Made by a program: the position numbers and the translations under genes. Shown here piece by piece: positions 6,292-12,181 of a stretch of DNA of 15,427 nt; position 1 is the first letter of the stretch, and the number at the start of each line of letters is the position of its first letter. The DNA is from Pseudomonadota bacterium. GTDB lineage: Bacteria; Pseudomonadota; Gammaproteobacteria; Burkholderiales; Burkholderiaceae_C. The stretch lies in the NCBI GenBank assembly GCA_023435325.1, contig JAEYRT010000250.1, positions 1 through 15,427 on the forward strand, written 5' to 3'. The notes under the pieces were generated by a model, which ran no database searches, had not been told where the DNA came from, and was given only the letters and a program-made list of their open reading frames with translations.

Positions 6292-6342
6292 AATTTAAGT
6301 CTTATAGAAGAGTTGATCAAGCTCTTATGTCTTATATAAGAC
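6292..6342 (-). promoter_or_regulatory. aceA promoter with tandem GTCTTATATAAGAC operators
   Basis: On the minus strand TTGATC (6320-6315), 17 nt, then TAAATT (6297-6292) form a plausible promoter. Two related palindromes flank or overlap it: perfect GTCTTATATAAGAC at 6329-6342 and GTCTTATAGAAGAG (12/14) at 6299-6312, the latter filling the spacer. Their centres are 30 bp apart, about three helical turns. Between them is TTGATCAA, inside a near-symmetric AAGAG/CTCTT pair. The layout suits a dimeric repressor acting on carbon source, but the regulator is not identified. Confidence 0.6.
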
Positions 6343-6423
6343 AAATATTTTTATTATTTAAAAACAATAGGATAGGTCGATATTTCTCAATGCAAAAACA
6401 TAAATCTCTTGATGAAACTGTTT

Positions 6424-6482
6424 TGCTGCATTGCAGCAGATTGCACTTTCACAATATGAAAACATCTTTCTGCCTTGTGAAA
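6424..6482. promoter_or_regulatory. Two inverted repeats between rraA and aceA
   Basis: TGCTGCA-T-TGCAGCA (6424-6438) is a perfect 7-bp inverted repeat with a single central base, and so more like a protein-binding site than a hairpin. TTTCACAA (6447-6454) and TTGTGAAA (6475-6482) form an 8-bp inverted repeat with a 20-nt loop just past the rraA stop, a poor terminator. The remainder of the 6223-6496 gap is A+T-rich with no gene seen. Confidence 0.4.
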
Positions 6483-6496
6483 AACAACGGCTTCAA

Positions 6497-7006
6497 CTAC
6501 CCATGAGCAACATGGATGGCCTGGGCGCTGACCACGATGCCATCTTCATCTGCATACAACCAATCGCCTGGCTGCACCCGTACCCCAGCAATATCAAGCA
6601 CCACATTGCTTTGACCCTGGCCTCGCTTTTCTGTAGGCATGGGCATCAATCCCAGCGCCACGATACCGACATCTGACGCGCGCAGTTCTGCCGCATCGCG
6701 AACGCATCCATGAACCACGACTCCAGCCCAACCGTTGCGGGCTGCGGCAGCAGCCAGATTGCCGCCTACCAGCGCCTTGCGCAGTGATGCCCCGCCATCT
6801 ACCACCAGCACGCGTCCTTCGCCCGCACTGTCCACGGCCTCCTTGACCAGGGTGTTGTCTTCAAAACACTTCACGGTAAAGACAGGACCCGCAAAGCTGG
6901 AGCGTCCCCCAAAGTGCTTGAACAGTGGGGGCAGCACACGAAAAGCCCCGGAAGTTTCTTGTTTGTAGCTATCGCATAGATCGCAAGTTTGAAACGCAAT
7001 GGTCAC
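6497..7006 (-). CDS. rraA: RraA-family protein (RNase E regulator / HMG aldolase fold)
   Basis: 169 residues starting at GTG, chosen because TGAGGAG lies 7 nt upstream and the product begins as E. coli RraA does. Visible family segments: TCDLCDSY at the start, GRVLVVDGGASLRKALVGGNLAAAAARNGWAGVVVHGCVRD, GIVALGLMPMPTEKRGQGQ and the C-terminal GDWLYADEDGIVV. RraA of E. coli binds and inhibits RNase E. Many homologues with the G-x(n)-R-D signature, also present here (GCVRDAAEL), are metal-dependent 4-hydroxy-4-methyl-2-oxoglutarate/oxaloacetate aldolases, so the biochemical role is open. It precedes aceA by 274 nt, with a separate promoter between them. Short Cys-x2-Cys near the N terminus (TCDLCD) is notable. 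Confidence 0.88.
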   Translation of the reverse strand: MTIAFQTCDLCDSYKQETSGAFRVLPPLFKHFGGRSSFAGPVFTVKCFEDNTLVKEAVDSAGEGRVLVVDGGASLRKALVGGNLAAAAARNGWAGVVVHGCVRDAAELRASDVGIVALGLMPMPTEKRGQGQSNVVLDIAGVRVQPGDWLYADEDGIVVSAQAIHVAHG

Positions 7007-7197
7007 AAGCACTCTCCTCAATGAGATTGGAAACGCGCCACCGGAGCACGACACGGGGCACAAAACTGGGTACGAAACTGCACCGCCATCCGCCCCCTTC
7101 CCCACTGTTTGCAAGGCGGAAATTCGAAAACGCAGTGGCTTTTTGTCTTTTTAACTGTAGCGGAAGGCAAAACTGTTGAAAAAACTGGTTCGTCCGC

Positions 7198-7226
7198 TTG
7201 GAAAGCCGAATTTTTCCCATTAGCAT
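7198..7226 (+). promoter_or_regulatory. Possible promoter of the SWIB-domain gene
   Basis: TTGGAA (7198-7203), 17 nt, TAGCAT (7221-7226): each hexamer 4/6. It lies about 80 nt before the ATG. A GTGGTG-gaag-CACCAC hairpin (7247-7262) follows in the leader. The rest of the divergent 7007-7302 gap shows no other gene or clear site. Confidence 0.35.
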
Positions 7227-7302
7227 CTGGCACAACCAGTCTTTCAGTGGTGGAAGCACCACCGAACACTGGCACAACACCCATCCAACAAGGAAAGCAA
7301 AC

Positions 7303-7602
7303 ATGGCAACTGCAAAGAAGGCAACTGCTGCTAGCGCAGCTCCCGCGAAAAAGCGCACTCCTAACGCCGCCTTCATGAAACCCCTGACTCCCAGCCCCGC
7401 TTTGGCGGCTGTCGTGGGCAAGGATCCTCTGCCTCGCACAGAGATCATCAGCAAGCTGTGGGTCTATATCAAGGCCAACCAGCTGCAAGACGCTTCCAAC
7501 AAGCGCATGATCAATGCAGACGCAAAGCTGAAGGAAGTGTTCGGCAAACCCCAGGTTTCGATGTTCGAAATGGCCGGCTTGATCGGCAAGCACGTCAGCT
7601 GA
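7303..7602 (+). CDS. SWIB/MDM2-domain protein with basic N-terminal tail
   Basis: 99 residues. The first 24 are a Lys/Ala/Thr-rich tail (ATAKKATAASAAPAKKRTP), like those of bacterial H1-like proteins. Residues about 25-99 match the SWIB/MDM2 fold: FMKPLTPSPALAAVVG, RTEIISKLWVYIKANQLQD, NKRMINADAKLKEVFG and SMFEMAGLIGKHV. In eukaryotes this fold occurs in SWI/SNF subunits and MDM2; in bacteria it is found in Chlamydiae and many Burkholderiales, usually as a small stand-alone protein of unproven function. The tail suggests DNA binding or nucleoid association, which is inference. AAGGAAAG precedes the ATG at 5-6 nt. It is a single-gene unit ended by a terminator. Confidence 0.93.
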   Translation: MATAKKATAASAAPAKKRTPNAAFMKPLTPSPALAAVVGKDPLPRTEIISKLWVYIKANQLQDASNKRMINADAKLKEVFGKPQVSMFEMAGLIGKHVS

Positions 7603-7624
7603 TTGAATATTGGCCTTGCAAAAG

Positions 7625-7648
7625 AACCGGCAATCTGCCGGTTTTTTT
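7625..7648 (+). terminator. Terminator of the SWIB gene
   Basis: AACCGGCA (7625-7632), loop ATC, TGCCGGTT (7636-7643), then TTTTT. It starts 22 nt after the stop codon. A strong intrinsic terminator. Confidence 0.93.
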
Positions 7649-7705
7649 GTACGCAGAAATAGGCCACTTTCCTCTGGCCTTGAAGACCTGACAGAGTGGA
7701 AGTGT

Positions 7706-7735
7706 TTGCAAATGCGATGAATTCGCATTTATAAT
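7706..7735 (+). promoter_or_regulatory. bfd promoter overlapped by a Fur-box-like palindrome
   Basis: TTGCAA (7706-7711), 18 nt, then perfect TATAAT (7730-7735). The spacer is occupied by the inverted repeat AAATGCGA-TGAAT-TCGCATTT (7710-7730), which resembles betaproteobacterial Fur sites. Binding there would block RNA polymerase. bfd genes are typically iron-repressed through Fur, which fits. The match to the classical 19-bp Fur consensus is only partial. Confidence 0.65.
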
Positions 7736-7774
7736 TCTTCCACCCGTCAATAGCCAGCCAGACTGCTAACCGCC

Positions 7775-8047
7775 ATGATCGTTTGTGTATGCCATCGAGT
7801 TTCTGACCGCGAAATTGCGCGCCATGCGCATGCAGGCATGAGTTTCGACGAGATTCAGTTTGAACTCGGCGTTGCCACGCAGTGTGGTCGTTGCGAAACT
7901 TGCGCCCGTGATGTAGTGGCCAAATGCTGTGCCCAGGGCGTCACCGCTGCCATCCACAACGAGGCACAGGCCCAGACAGTCCAGCTTGCCACCCCCATTT
8001 TGGAGAGCAAAGCATGGCAGTCATCTCAACAGTTGCAGGCAGCCTGA
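7775..8047 (+). CDS. bfd: Bacterioferritin-associated ferredoxin
   Basis: 90-residue [2Fe-2S] protein that in other bacteria docks on bacterioferritin and passes it electrons so that stored iron can be released. The cluster ligands are visible as Cys4-x-Cys6 (MIVCVCHRVSD) and Cys37-x2-Cys40 (QCGRC), the Bfd arrangement. Three further cysteines (43, 51, 52) lie just after. The C-terminal about 30 residues are an unconserved extension compared with the 64-residue E. coli protein. It begins the bfd-tonB-exbB-exbD set and has a Fur-like site on its promoter, so it is probably induced when iron is scarce. The ribosome-binding site is poor, and no bfr gene is in the window. Confidence 0.93.
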   Translation: MIVCVCHRVSDREIARHAHAGMSFDEIQFELGVATQCGRCETCARDVVAKCCAQGVTAAIHNEAQAQTVQLATPILESKAWQSSQQLQAA

Positions 8048-8165
8048 TTCTTGTCCTTGGCTGCTCGTGGTGGATTTTCAGAAAATAACGATCAACGGTT
8101 TTCTGCCCGTGCGCATGGCGTACGATCCACAGGCTTTACTGCACATGCCCGCCAAGGCTGGCATC

Positions 8166-8189
8166 ACTGGCAACTGATGGCCAGTTTTT
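8166..8189 (+). terminator. Weak terminator-like hairpin between bfd and tonB
   Basis: ACTGGC (8166-8171) and GCCAGT (8180-8185) with an 8-nt loop, then TTTT. The tonB ATG lies 11 nt later, so the hairpin could also affect tonB translation. The stem is short. The other part of the 149-nt gap shows no Fur-like box and no credible gene. Confidence 0.35.
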
Positions 8190-8196
8190 GACCTTT

Positions 8197-8955
8197 ATGT
8201 CCCCTTCCGAATATTTAGCTCCACACACCAGCCTTGGTCAGAAAACCTTGATTGCCGGTGTGGTGCTGGTGGCGCATGCCGCCGGCCTCTGGACCCTGCA
8301 GCGCGGTATCAATGCCAAGCCCGAGCCTCAGATCATTCCGGCCGAAGTGATTGCGCAATTCATTGCACCGCCTGCACCCGAGCCTCCAGCCCCACCTCCA
8401 CCTGCGCCGCCGGCTCCACCGCCACCCAAACCCGAACCACCAAAACCGAAGCCCAAACCGCAGCCACCCAAGCCCAAACCTGTACCCAAACCAGTGCAAA
8501 AGGCACCACCGCTGCCCAAGGCCATCGCCGACCCCACACCTGCGCCGAATGCGCCTGTTGGCACGCTGGACAGCGAAGCCGCTGAGGTGGTGGACCAGAC
8601 ACCGCCCGCACCGCCAGCTCCGGTTGCACCACCCTCTGCGCCAGCACCTGCTGCACCTCCATCTGGTGGAGCGGTGGAGTTGCCTTCAAGCAATGCGGCC
8701 TATCTGAACAACCCGCGCCCCAGCTACCCCTCGATCAGCCGTCGCATGGGCGAACAGGGCAAGGTGCTGCTGCGTGTGTTGGTCAATGCCAACGGTTTGC
8801 CCGAACAAATCGAAATCAAGGAATCCAGCGGTTTTGATCGTTTGGACAGGGCCGCACTGAACGCGGTTCAACGCTGGAAATTTGTCCCCGGTAAACGCAA
8901 CGGTGTTCCCGAAGCCATGTGGAACATCGTGCCCGTCAATTTCGTACTCGAATAA
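8197..8955 (+). CDS. tonB: TonB energy-transducing protein
   Basis: Periplasm-spanning protein that carries proton-motive-force energy from ExbB-ExbD to outer-membrane TonB-dependent receptors. 252 residues from the ATG at 8197; an in-frame TTG three codons earlier is less likely. In order: a short cytoplasmic N terminus, one membrane anchor (TLIAGVVLVAHAAGLWTLQ), a long Pro-rich spacer (about residues 50-165, with PP, KP and PAP runs), and the C-terminal TonB domain with RPSYPSISRRMGEQGKVLLRV, SSGFDRLDRAALNAVQRWKF and the NFVLE end. No good ribosome-binding sequence precedes it. exbB follows after 21 nt. Translation in the other frames across the Pro-rich part gives long spurious open frames. 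Confidence 0.96.
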   Translation: MSPSEYLAPHTSLGQKTLIAGVVLVAHAAGLWTLQRGINAKPEPQIIPAEVIAQFIAPPAPEPPAPPPPAPPAPPPPKPEPPKPKPKPQPPKPKPVPKPVQKAPPLPKAIADPTPAPNAPVGTLDSEAAEVVDQTPPAPPAPVAPPSAPAPAAPPSGGAVELPSSNAAYLNNPRPSYPSISRRMGEQGKVLLRVLVNANGLPEQIEIKESSGFDRLDRAALNAVQRWKFVPGKRNGVPEAMWNIVPVNFVLE

Positions 8956-8976
8956 ATAGTTATCTCAGGAGTTTTC

Positions 8977-9711
8977 ATGGAATCCCAATTCGGCATTGCC
9001 CACGTCTGGGCGCAAGGCGACTTTGTGACGCGCGGCGTGGCCATTTTGCTGCTGATCATGTCTGTGGCTTCTTGGGTGGTGATCATCGTCAAGGCACTGG
9101 CACTGATGAAAAACAAGAAGTTCGCCAAGCAAGCCAAGGACTTCTGGCACAGCGAAGACTTTGGCTCGGCGCTGAACAAGCTCGACCCCGATCCTGCCAA
9201 CCCTTTCCGCTACCTGGCGTTGGAAGGCCGTGAGGCCATTGCCCACCACCGCAAGACCAGTGCACACCTGCACGACACGCTGGACGTGTCGGACTGGGTA
9301 ACCCGCTGTCTGCGCAACGGCATTGATGAATTCACCGCCCGCATGCAAGCAGGGCTGGCCATCTTGGCCTCCGTCGGCTCCACTGCCCCTTTCGTCGGCC
9401 TGTTCGGTACCGTCTGGGGCATCTACCATGCGTTGATCGTGATTGGCACTTCGGGCCAGGCTTCGATCGACAAGGTGGCAGGCCCCATTGGCGAAGCACT
9501 GATCATGACCGCCTTCGGTCTGGCCGTGGCCATTCCTGCGGTGTTGGGCTACAACGCCATCGTGCGCGGCAACAAGGGCGTGCTGGGTGGCCTGAACAGC
9601 TTTGCCCACGACCTGCACGCCTTCTTCGTGACGGGCGAGCGTCTGACCATTGATCCCAAGAACTCTGCGCATGACGCCAGCAATGTCATGCCGTTGAAGA
9701 AAGGGGCATAA
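8977..9711 (+). CDS. exbB: ExbB, TonB-system proton channel subunit
   Basis: Inner-membrane protein of the MotA/TolQ/ExbB family, which forms a pentamer around ExbD and energises TonB. 244 residues. TM1 is about 17-38 (RGVAILLLIMSVASWVVIIV), followed by a cytoplasmic domain. TM2 and TM3 are the conserved pair containing LASVGSTAPFVGLFGTVWGIY and PIGEALIMTAFGLAVAIPAVLGY. These signatures set ExbB/TolQ apart from other membrane proteins, and the tonB and exbD neighbours favour ExbB. AGGAG lies 6 nt before the ATG. The 3-nt gap to exbD indicates co-translation. Confidence 0.96.
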   Translation: MESQFGIAHVWAQGDFVTRGVAILLLIMSVASWVVIIVKALALMKNKKFAKQAKDFWHSEDFGSALNKLDPDPANPFRYLALEGREAIAHHRKTSAHLHDTLDVSDWVTRCLRNGIDEFTARMQAGLAILASVGSTAPFVGLFGTVWGIYHALIVIGTSGQASIDKVAGPIGEALIMTAFGLAVAIPAVLGYNAIVRGNKGVLGGLNSFAHDLHAFFVTGERLTIDPKNSAHDASNVMPLKKGA

Positions 9712-9714
9712 ACC

Positions 9715-10125
9715 ATGGCTTTCGGCACCCAGGACGACAGCGACGAAGTCATGAACGAAATCAACATGACGCCCCTGGTGGACGTCATGCTGGTGCTGCT
9801 GATTGTCTTCATCATCACCGTGCCGGTGATGAAGCATGCGGTCAATGTGGACCTGCCACGTGCCTCGAATGAACCCGAGGTCGTCAAACCACAAAACATC
9901 AGTCTGAGCATCGATGCCAGTGGCCAATACCACTGGAACAAGGAAGCCATCAGCGATGAGCAGCTGACCGAGCGCCTTCAGATGGAAGCCGCGAAGGACC
10001 CCCAACCTGATCTGCACATCCATGGCGACAAGGAAGTGCGCTACGAGCGTGTGGCAAAAGCCATGGCGGCTGCCCAGACCTCAGGCATTCGCAAAATTGG
10101 TTTTGTGACCGAGCCAGAGCAGTAA
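9715..10125 (+). CDS. exbD: ExbD, TonB-system proton channel subunit
   Basis: 136-residue partner of ExbB. It has a short cytoplasmic N terminus, a single TM helix, and a periplasmic domain. The helix begins NMTPLVDVMLVLLIVFIITV. Asp23 in this segment matches the essential membrane Asp25 of E. coli ExbD, so the proton path looks intact. The periplasmic part has the ExbD/TolR features LSIDASGQYHWN and DLHIHGDKEVRYERVAKAMAAAQTSGIRKIGFVTEP. AAAGGGG precedes the ATG at 7 nt. It is the last gene of the bfd-tonB-exbB-exbD set and is followed 25 nt later by a terminator. Confidence 0.97.
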   Translation: MAFGTQDDSDEVMNEINMTPLVDVMLVLLIVFIITVPVMKHAVNVDLPRASNEPEVVKPQNISLSIDASGQYHWNKEAISDEQLTERLQMEAAKDPQPDLHIHGDKEVRYERVAKAMAAAQTSGIRKIGFVTEPEQ

Positions 10126-10150
10126 ACGCCTCGAAAACGCTGAATAGCCC

Positions 10151-10183
10151 AGCCCTGCAGGATTGCATCCGCAGGGCTTTTTT
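10151..10183 (+). terminator. Terminator of the tonB-exbB-exbD operon
   Basis: AGCCCTGC (10151-10158) and GCAGGGCT (10171-10178) form an 8-bp stem with a 12-nt loop, then TTTTT. It lies 25 nt after the exbD stop. Confidence 0.92.
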
Positions 10184-10190
10184 CATAAAA

Positions 10191-10277
10191 GAATAGCTGC
10201 CAGCGCTTTATAGACAAGCACTTCAAATAGTTTCTTATCTGAAACCGTTGCTCAGCAAGCGTTATCAGCTATTTTTT
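10191..10277 (+). repeat. Paired AGCTGC..AGCGC / GCAAGCG..AGCTAT short repeat
   Basis: GAATAGCTGCCAGCGCTTTA (10191-10210), then AAGCACTTCAAATAG, and 38 nt on an opposing half GCAAGCGTTATCAGCTATT (10255-10273). The halves are imperfect inverted copies of one another: ATAGCTG against CAGCTAT, and AGCGCTT against GCAAGCG. This is the most complete copy of the small element also glimpsed at 1162, 2590 and 4585. It fills much of the exbD-hemP gap (10126-10378). Confidence 0.55.
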
Positions 10278-10320
10278 ATTCTTTAAAACAGTTGGTTGCA
10301 GATAAATTTCTCACCAGCAG

Positions 10321-10350
10321 TTGACTTGATAATAAGAATGGTTATCATTA
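10321..10350 (+). promoter_or_regulatory. hemP promoter with Fur box
   Basis: TTGACT (10321-10326), 16 nt, TATCAT (10343-10348), each 5/6 to consensus. TGATAATAAGAATGGTTATCA (10327-10347) covers the spacer and -10 and carries TGATAA/TTATCA arms, close to the Fur consensus of GATAAT-type hexamers. Iron-bound Fur here would silence hemP. This site is a better consensus match than the bfd one. Confidence 0.8.
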
Positions 10351-10378
10351 ACACAACTTCCACAGCAACACACAGCTC

Positions 10379-10597
10379 ATGCAAGCCACACTCTCTTCTT
10401 CTACCGCGTGCCGTGTTCCTGCCGGGCAGCCCGTCCTGGCAGACAGTGTGGCCATGCATTCTGGCAGCACACTCCAGGAGATCAGCGTAGACAGCCAGTG
10501 GCTGCTGCGTGGCCAGAAATCCATTGCCATCGTGCACAACGGCGCCACCTATCGCCTGCAGGCCACCAAACTGGGCAAACTGATTTTGACCAAGTAA
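10379..10597 (+). CDS. hemP: HemP/HmuP family hemin-uptake protein
   Basis: 72 residues. The C-terminal half is diagnostic: ISVDSQWLLRGQKSIAIVHNGATYRLQATKLGKLILTK matches the HemP family pattern (S-x-x-L-x-G-x-x-x-x-x-I-x-H-x-G-x-x-Y-x-L-x-x-T-x-x-G-K-L-I-L-T-K). HmuP homologues in rhizobia and Burkholderia act as activators of heme-receptor genes; a direct transport role is not established. The first 25 residues are unconserved, so an inner ATG (10454) is a possible start. Neither has a clear ribosome-binding sequence. It lies directly behind a Fur-box promoter. Unusually, no TonB-dependent heme receptor follows; the next gene is convergent. Confidence 0.88.
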   Translation: MQATLSSSTACRVPAGQPVLADSVAMHSGSTLQEISVDSQWLLRGQKSIAIVHNGATYRLQATKLGKLILTK

Positions 10598-10721
10598 CTC
10601 TTTCACCAAGTTTCATCGTGGGGCGATACGGGCAAGGACCCGTCATCGTTTAGGCCAGCCAACAAAGCATTTTTTGCGTCTTGCGTAGCCAGTCCTTTTT
10701 TTCCCCATGGTCAGAGCACAT

Positions 10722-10750
10722 AAAAAAGCGACCCGAAGGTCGCTTTTTTT
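10722..10750. terminator. Bidirectional terminator between hemP and the HbpS-like gene
   Basis: AAAAAAGCGACC (10722-10733), loop CGAA, GGTCGCTTTTTT (10738-10749). The A- and T-tracts make it work both ways for the convergent genes. It is 124 nt beyond hemP and 21 nt beyond the stop of the minus-strand gene. The hemP-to-terminator stretch shows only a small ACGGG/CCCGT hairpin. Confidence 0.93.
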
Positions 10751-10771
10751 ATGCAGATGGTATTTGCCTGC

Positions 10772-11179
10772 TTACAGACCCAGGGCTGCAATGCCCGCGC
10801 GGGCCACTTGGGCATCTTCCGATGCTTTCACGCCCGAAACACCCACAGCACCCAGCACCTGGCCATCCTTGACGATCATCACGCCGCCTTCGAGCAGACC
10901 ATCCACAAAAGGTGCGCTCAGGAATGCATTGCGACCATTGTTGATCATGTCTTCAAATGCCTTGGTGTCCTTGCGGCCCACGGCTGCAGAACGCGCCTTG
11001 GCGGGAGCGATGTGAGAAGAAATCGGTGCTGCACCATCCAGGCGCTGCAGCCACAGCAGGTGGCCGCCCTCGTCCGTGATGGCGATGGTCACAGGCCAGT
11101 TGTTCTTCAGCGCTTCTGCTTCTGCTGCAGCAGCGATCTTCTTCACATCAGCCAGTTCCAGTTCAAACTTGTTCTTCAT
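10772..11179 (-). CDS. GlcG/HbpS-family protein
   Basis: 135 residues of the GlcG/HbpS (DUF336) fold. Visible features: an N-terminal helix (LELADVKKIAAAAEAEALKNNW), then VTIAITDEGGHLLWLQRLDGA, IAPAKARSAA, and the C-terminal GGVMIVKDGQVLGAVGVSG-x-x-A-x-x-D. The family includes Streptomyces HbpS, which binds heme and senses redox stress, and GlcG of the glycolate locus, whose role is unclear. No signal peptide is seen, so it is probably cytoplasmic. The start is the ATG at 11179, served by GGGAG at 8 nt; a TTG five codons earlier is less likely. It lies opposite hemP and shares a terminator with it. A heme link is suggestive but unproven. Confidence 0.9.
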   Translation of the reverse strand: MKNKFELELADVKKIAAAAEAEALKNNWPVTIAITDEGGHLLWLQRLDGAAPISSHIAPAKARSAAVGRKDTKAFEDMINNGRNAFLSAPFVDGLLEGGVMIVKDGQVLGAVGVSGVKASEDAQVARAGIAALGL

Positions 11180-11317
11180 TGGAGTTGCTCCCAAAGTGGA
11201 TTTGTATACGACTCATGAGCATAACGACAAAGCTTCGGTGCGCCACAAACTTCAGCGCAAAACATTCCAACCTAAAACCATGCAGAAAAATGCCGCAAAA
11301 CCCAAGGATTTGGGAAC

Positions 11318-11345
11318 TTGTGCGACTCGACTTGTCTCATAGAAT
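11318..11345 (+). promoter_or_regulatory. Possible promoter of the BI-1 family gene
   Basis: TTGTGC (11318-11323), 16 nt, TAGAAT (11340-11345). The -10 is 5/6, the -35 weak. It lies 45 nt before the ATG in the 211-nt divergent gap, where no other gene is seen. Confidence 0.45.
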
Positions 11346-11390
11346 GTCCTAACTAGCATTTCGCTACACCTCTACAGGAGAAAACACCCC

Positions 11391-12080
11391 ATGAACCATA
11401 TGAACACTTTGGACTCTGCAGGCTACGGCGTCTCGCAGCAGCAGCGCCACAGAGTGCTGCGCAACACTTACTGGCTGCTGGCCCTGAGCCTGCTGCCCAC
11501 CGTATTGGGCGCATGGGTTGGTGTGGCAACCGGCATTACCGCTGGCCTGACAGGTTTCATGGGCCTGATCGTTTTCATGGTGGGCGCATTCGGCTTCATG
11601 TTCGCCATTGAAAAGACCAAGCACTCCGCCGCTGGCGTGCCTGTGTTGCTGGCCTTCACTTTCTTCATGGGACTGATGCTCTCGCGCATGATTGCCATGG
11701 TGCTGGGCTTCAGCAATGGCTCGCAGCTGATCATGACCGCCTTTGCCGGCACTGCGGGCGTGTTCTTTGTCATGGCGTCCTTGGCCACCGTGATCAAGCG
11801 CGACCTCTCGGGCATGGGCAAATGGCTGTTCGTAGGTGCGCTGGTGCTCATGGTGGGCGCCATCATCAACGTGTTTGTCGGCTCCACCGCAGGCATGATG
11901 GCCATCTCCATGTTGGCTATTGGCATCTTCTCGGCCTACATGCTGTACGACATCAAGCAAATCATTGATGGCGGTGAAACCAACTACATCAGCGCCACAC
12001 TGTCGCTGTACCTGGACATCTTCAACGTGTTCCAGAGCCTGCTGGCACTGTTGGGCATCATGGGCGGTGAACGCGATTAA
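11391..12080 (+). CDS. Bax inhibitor-1 / YccA family membrane protein
   Basis: 229-residue integral inner-membrane protein of the TMBIM/BI-1 family (UPF0005). About 25 hydrophilic residues are followed by six or seven TM helices: among them YWLLALSLLPTVLGAWVG, GFMGLIVFMVGAFGFMFAI, AAGVPVLLAFTFFMGLML, IMTAFAGTAGVFFVMASLA, WLFVGALVLMVGAIINVF and MMAISMLAIGIFSAYMLYDI. The family signature near the C terminus, YMLYDIKQIIDGGETNYISATLSLYLDIFNVFQSLL, is present with the paired Asp residues that form the pH-sensing site of the bacterial YetJ calcium channel. E. coli YccA modulates FtsH; which role applies here cannot be told. CAGGAG lies 10 nt before the first ATG (a second ATG is four codons on). 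It is a single-gene unit with its own terminator. Confidence 0.95.
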   Translation: MNHMNTLDSAGYGVSQQQRHRVLRNTYWLLALSLLPTVLGAWVGVATGITAGLTGFMGLIVFMVGAFGFMFAIEKTKHSAAGVPVLLAFTFFMGLMLSRMIAMVLGFSNGSQLIMTAFAGTAGVFFVMASLATVIKRDLSGMGKWLFVGALVLMVGAIINVFVGSTAGMMAISMLAIGIFSAYMLYDIKQIIDGGETNYISATLSLYLDIFNVFQSLLALLGIMGGERD

Positions 12081-12097
12081 GCGGTCCTGCACCAGAG

Positions 12098-12124
12098 AAA
12101 GGGGCTCCTTCGGGAGCCTCTTTT
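12098..12124 (+). terminator. Terminator of the BI-1 family gene
   Basis: AAAGGGGCTCC, loop TTCG, GGAGCCTCTTTT, starting 18 nt after the stop. It has a GC stem with a G-U pair near the base and a UUCG tetraloop. Confidence 0.88.
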
Positions 12125-12181
12125 CATTTTGGCAACAAGAAAGTCTTAATATTTTCCAACTGCTGTCGATAATCGAGGCAC

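Noticed and set aside
6965..6987. GTAGCTATCGC sequence resembling the short intergenic repeat
   Set aside because: It lies within the first codons of rraA and encodes conserved residues (CDSYKQ), so the likeness to the repeat core is probably chance.
7929..8177. 82-codon plus-strand open frame between bfd and tonB
   Set aside because: It overlaps the 3' part of bfd in another frame, has no ribosome-binding site, and its product resembles no family I know.
8328..8693. Gly-rich PE-PGRS-like open frame on the minus strand
   Set aside because: It is the complement of the Pro-rich spacer of tonB: CCN codons read backwards give Gly and Trp-rich runs. It is not a gene.
8370..8700. Tandem CCN-rich tract as a DNA repeat
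   Set aside because: It is the Pro-rich coding spacer of TonB; there is no fixed repeat unit at the nucleotide level.
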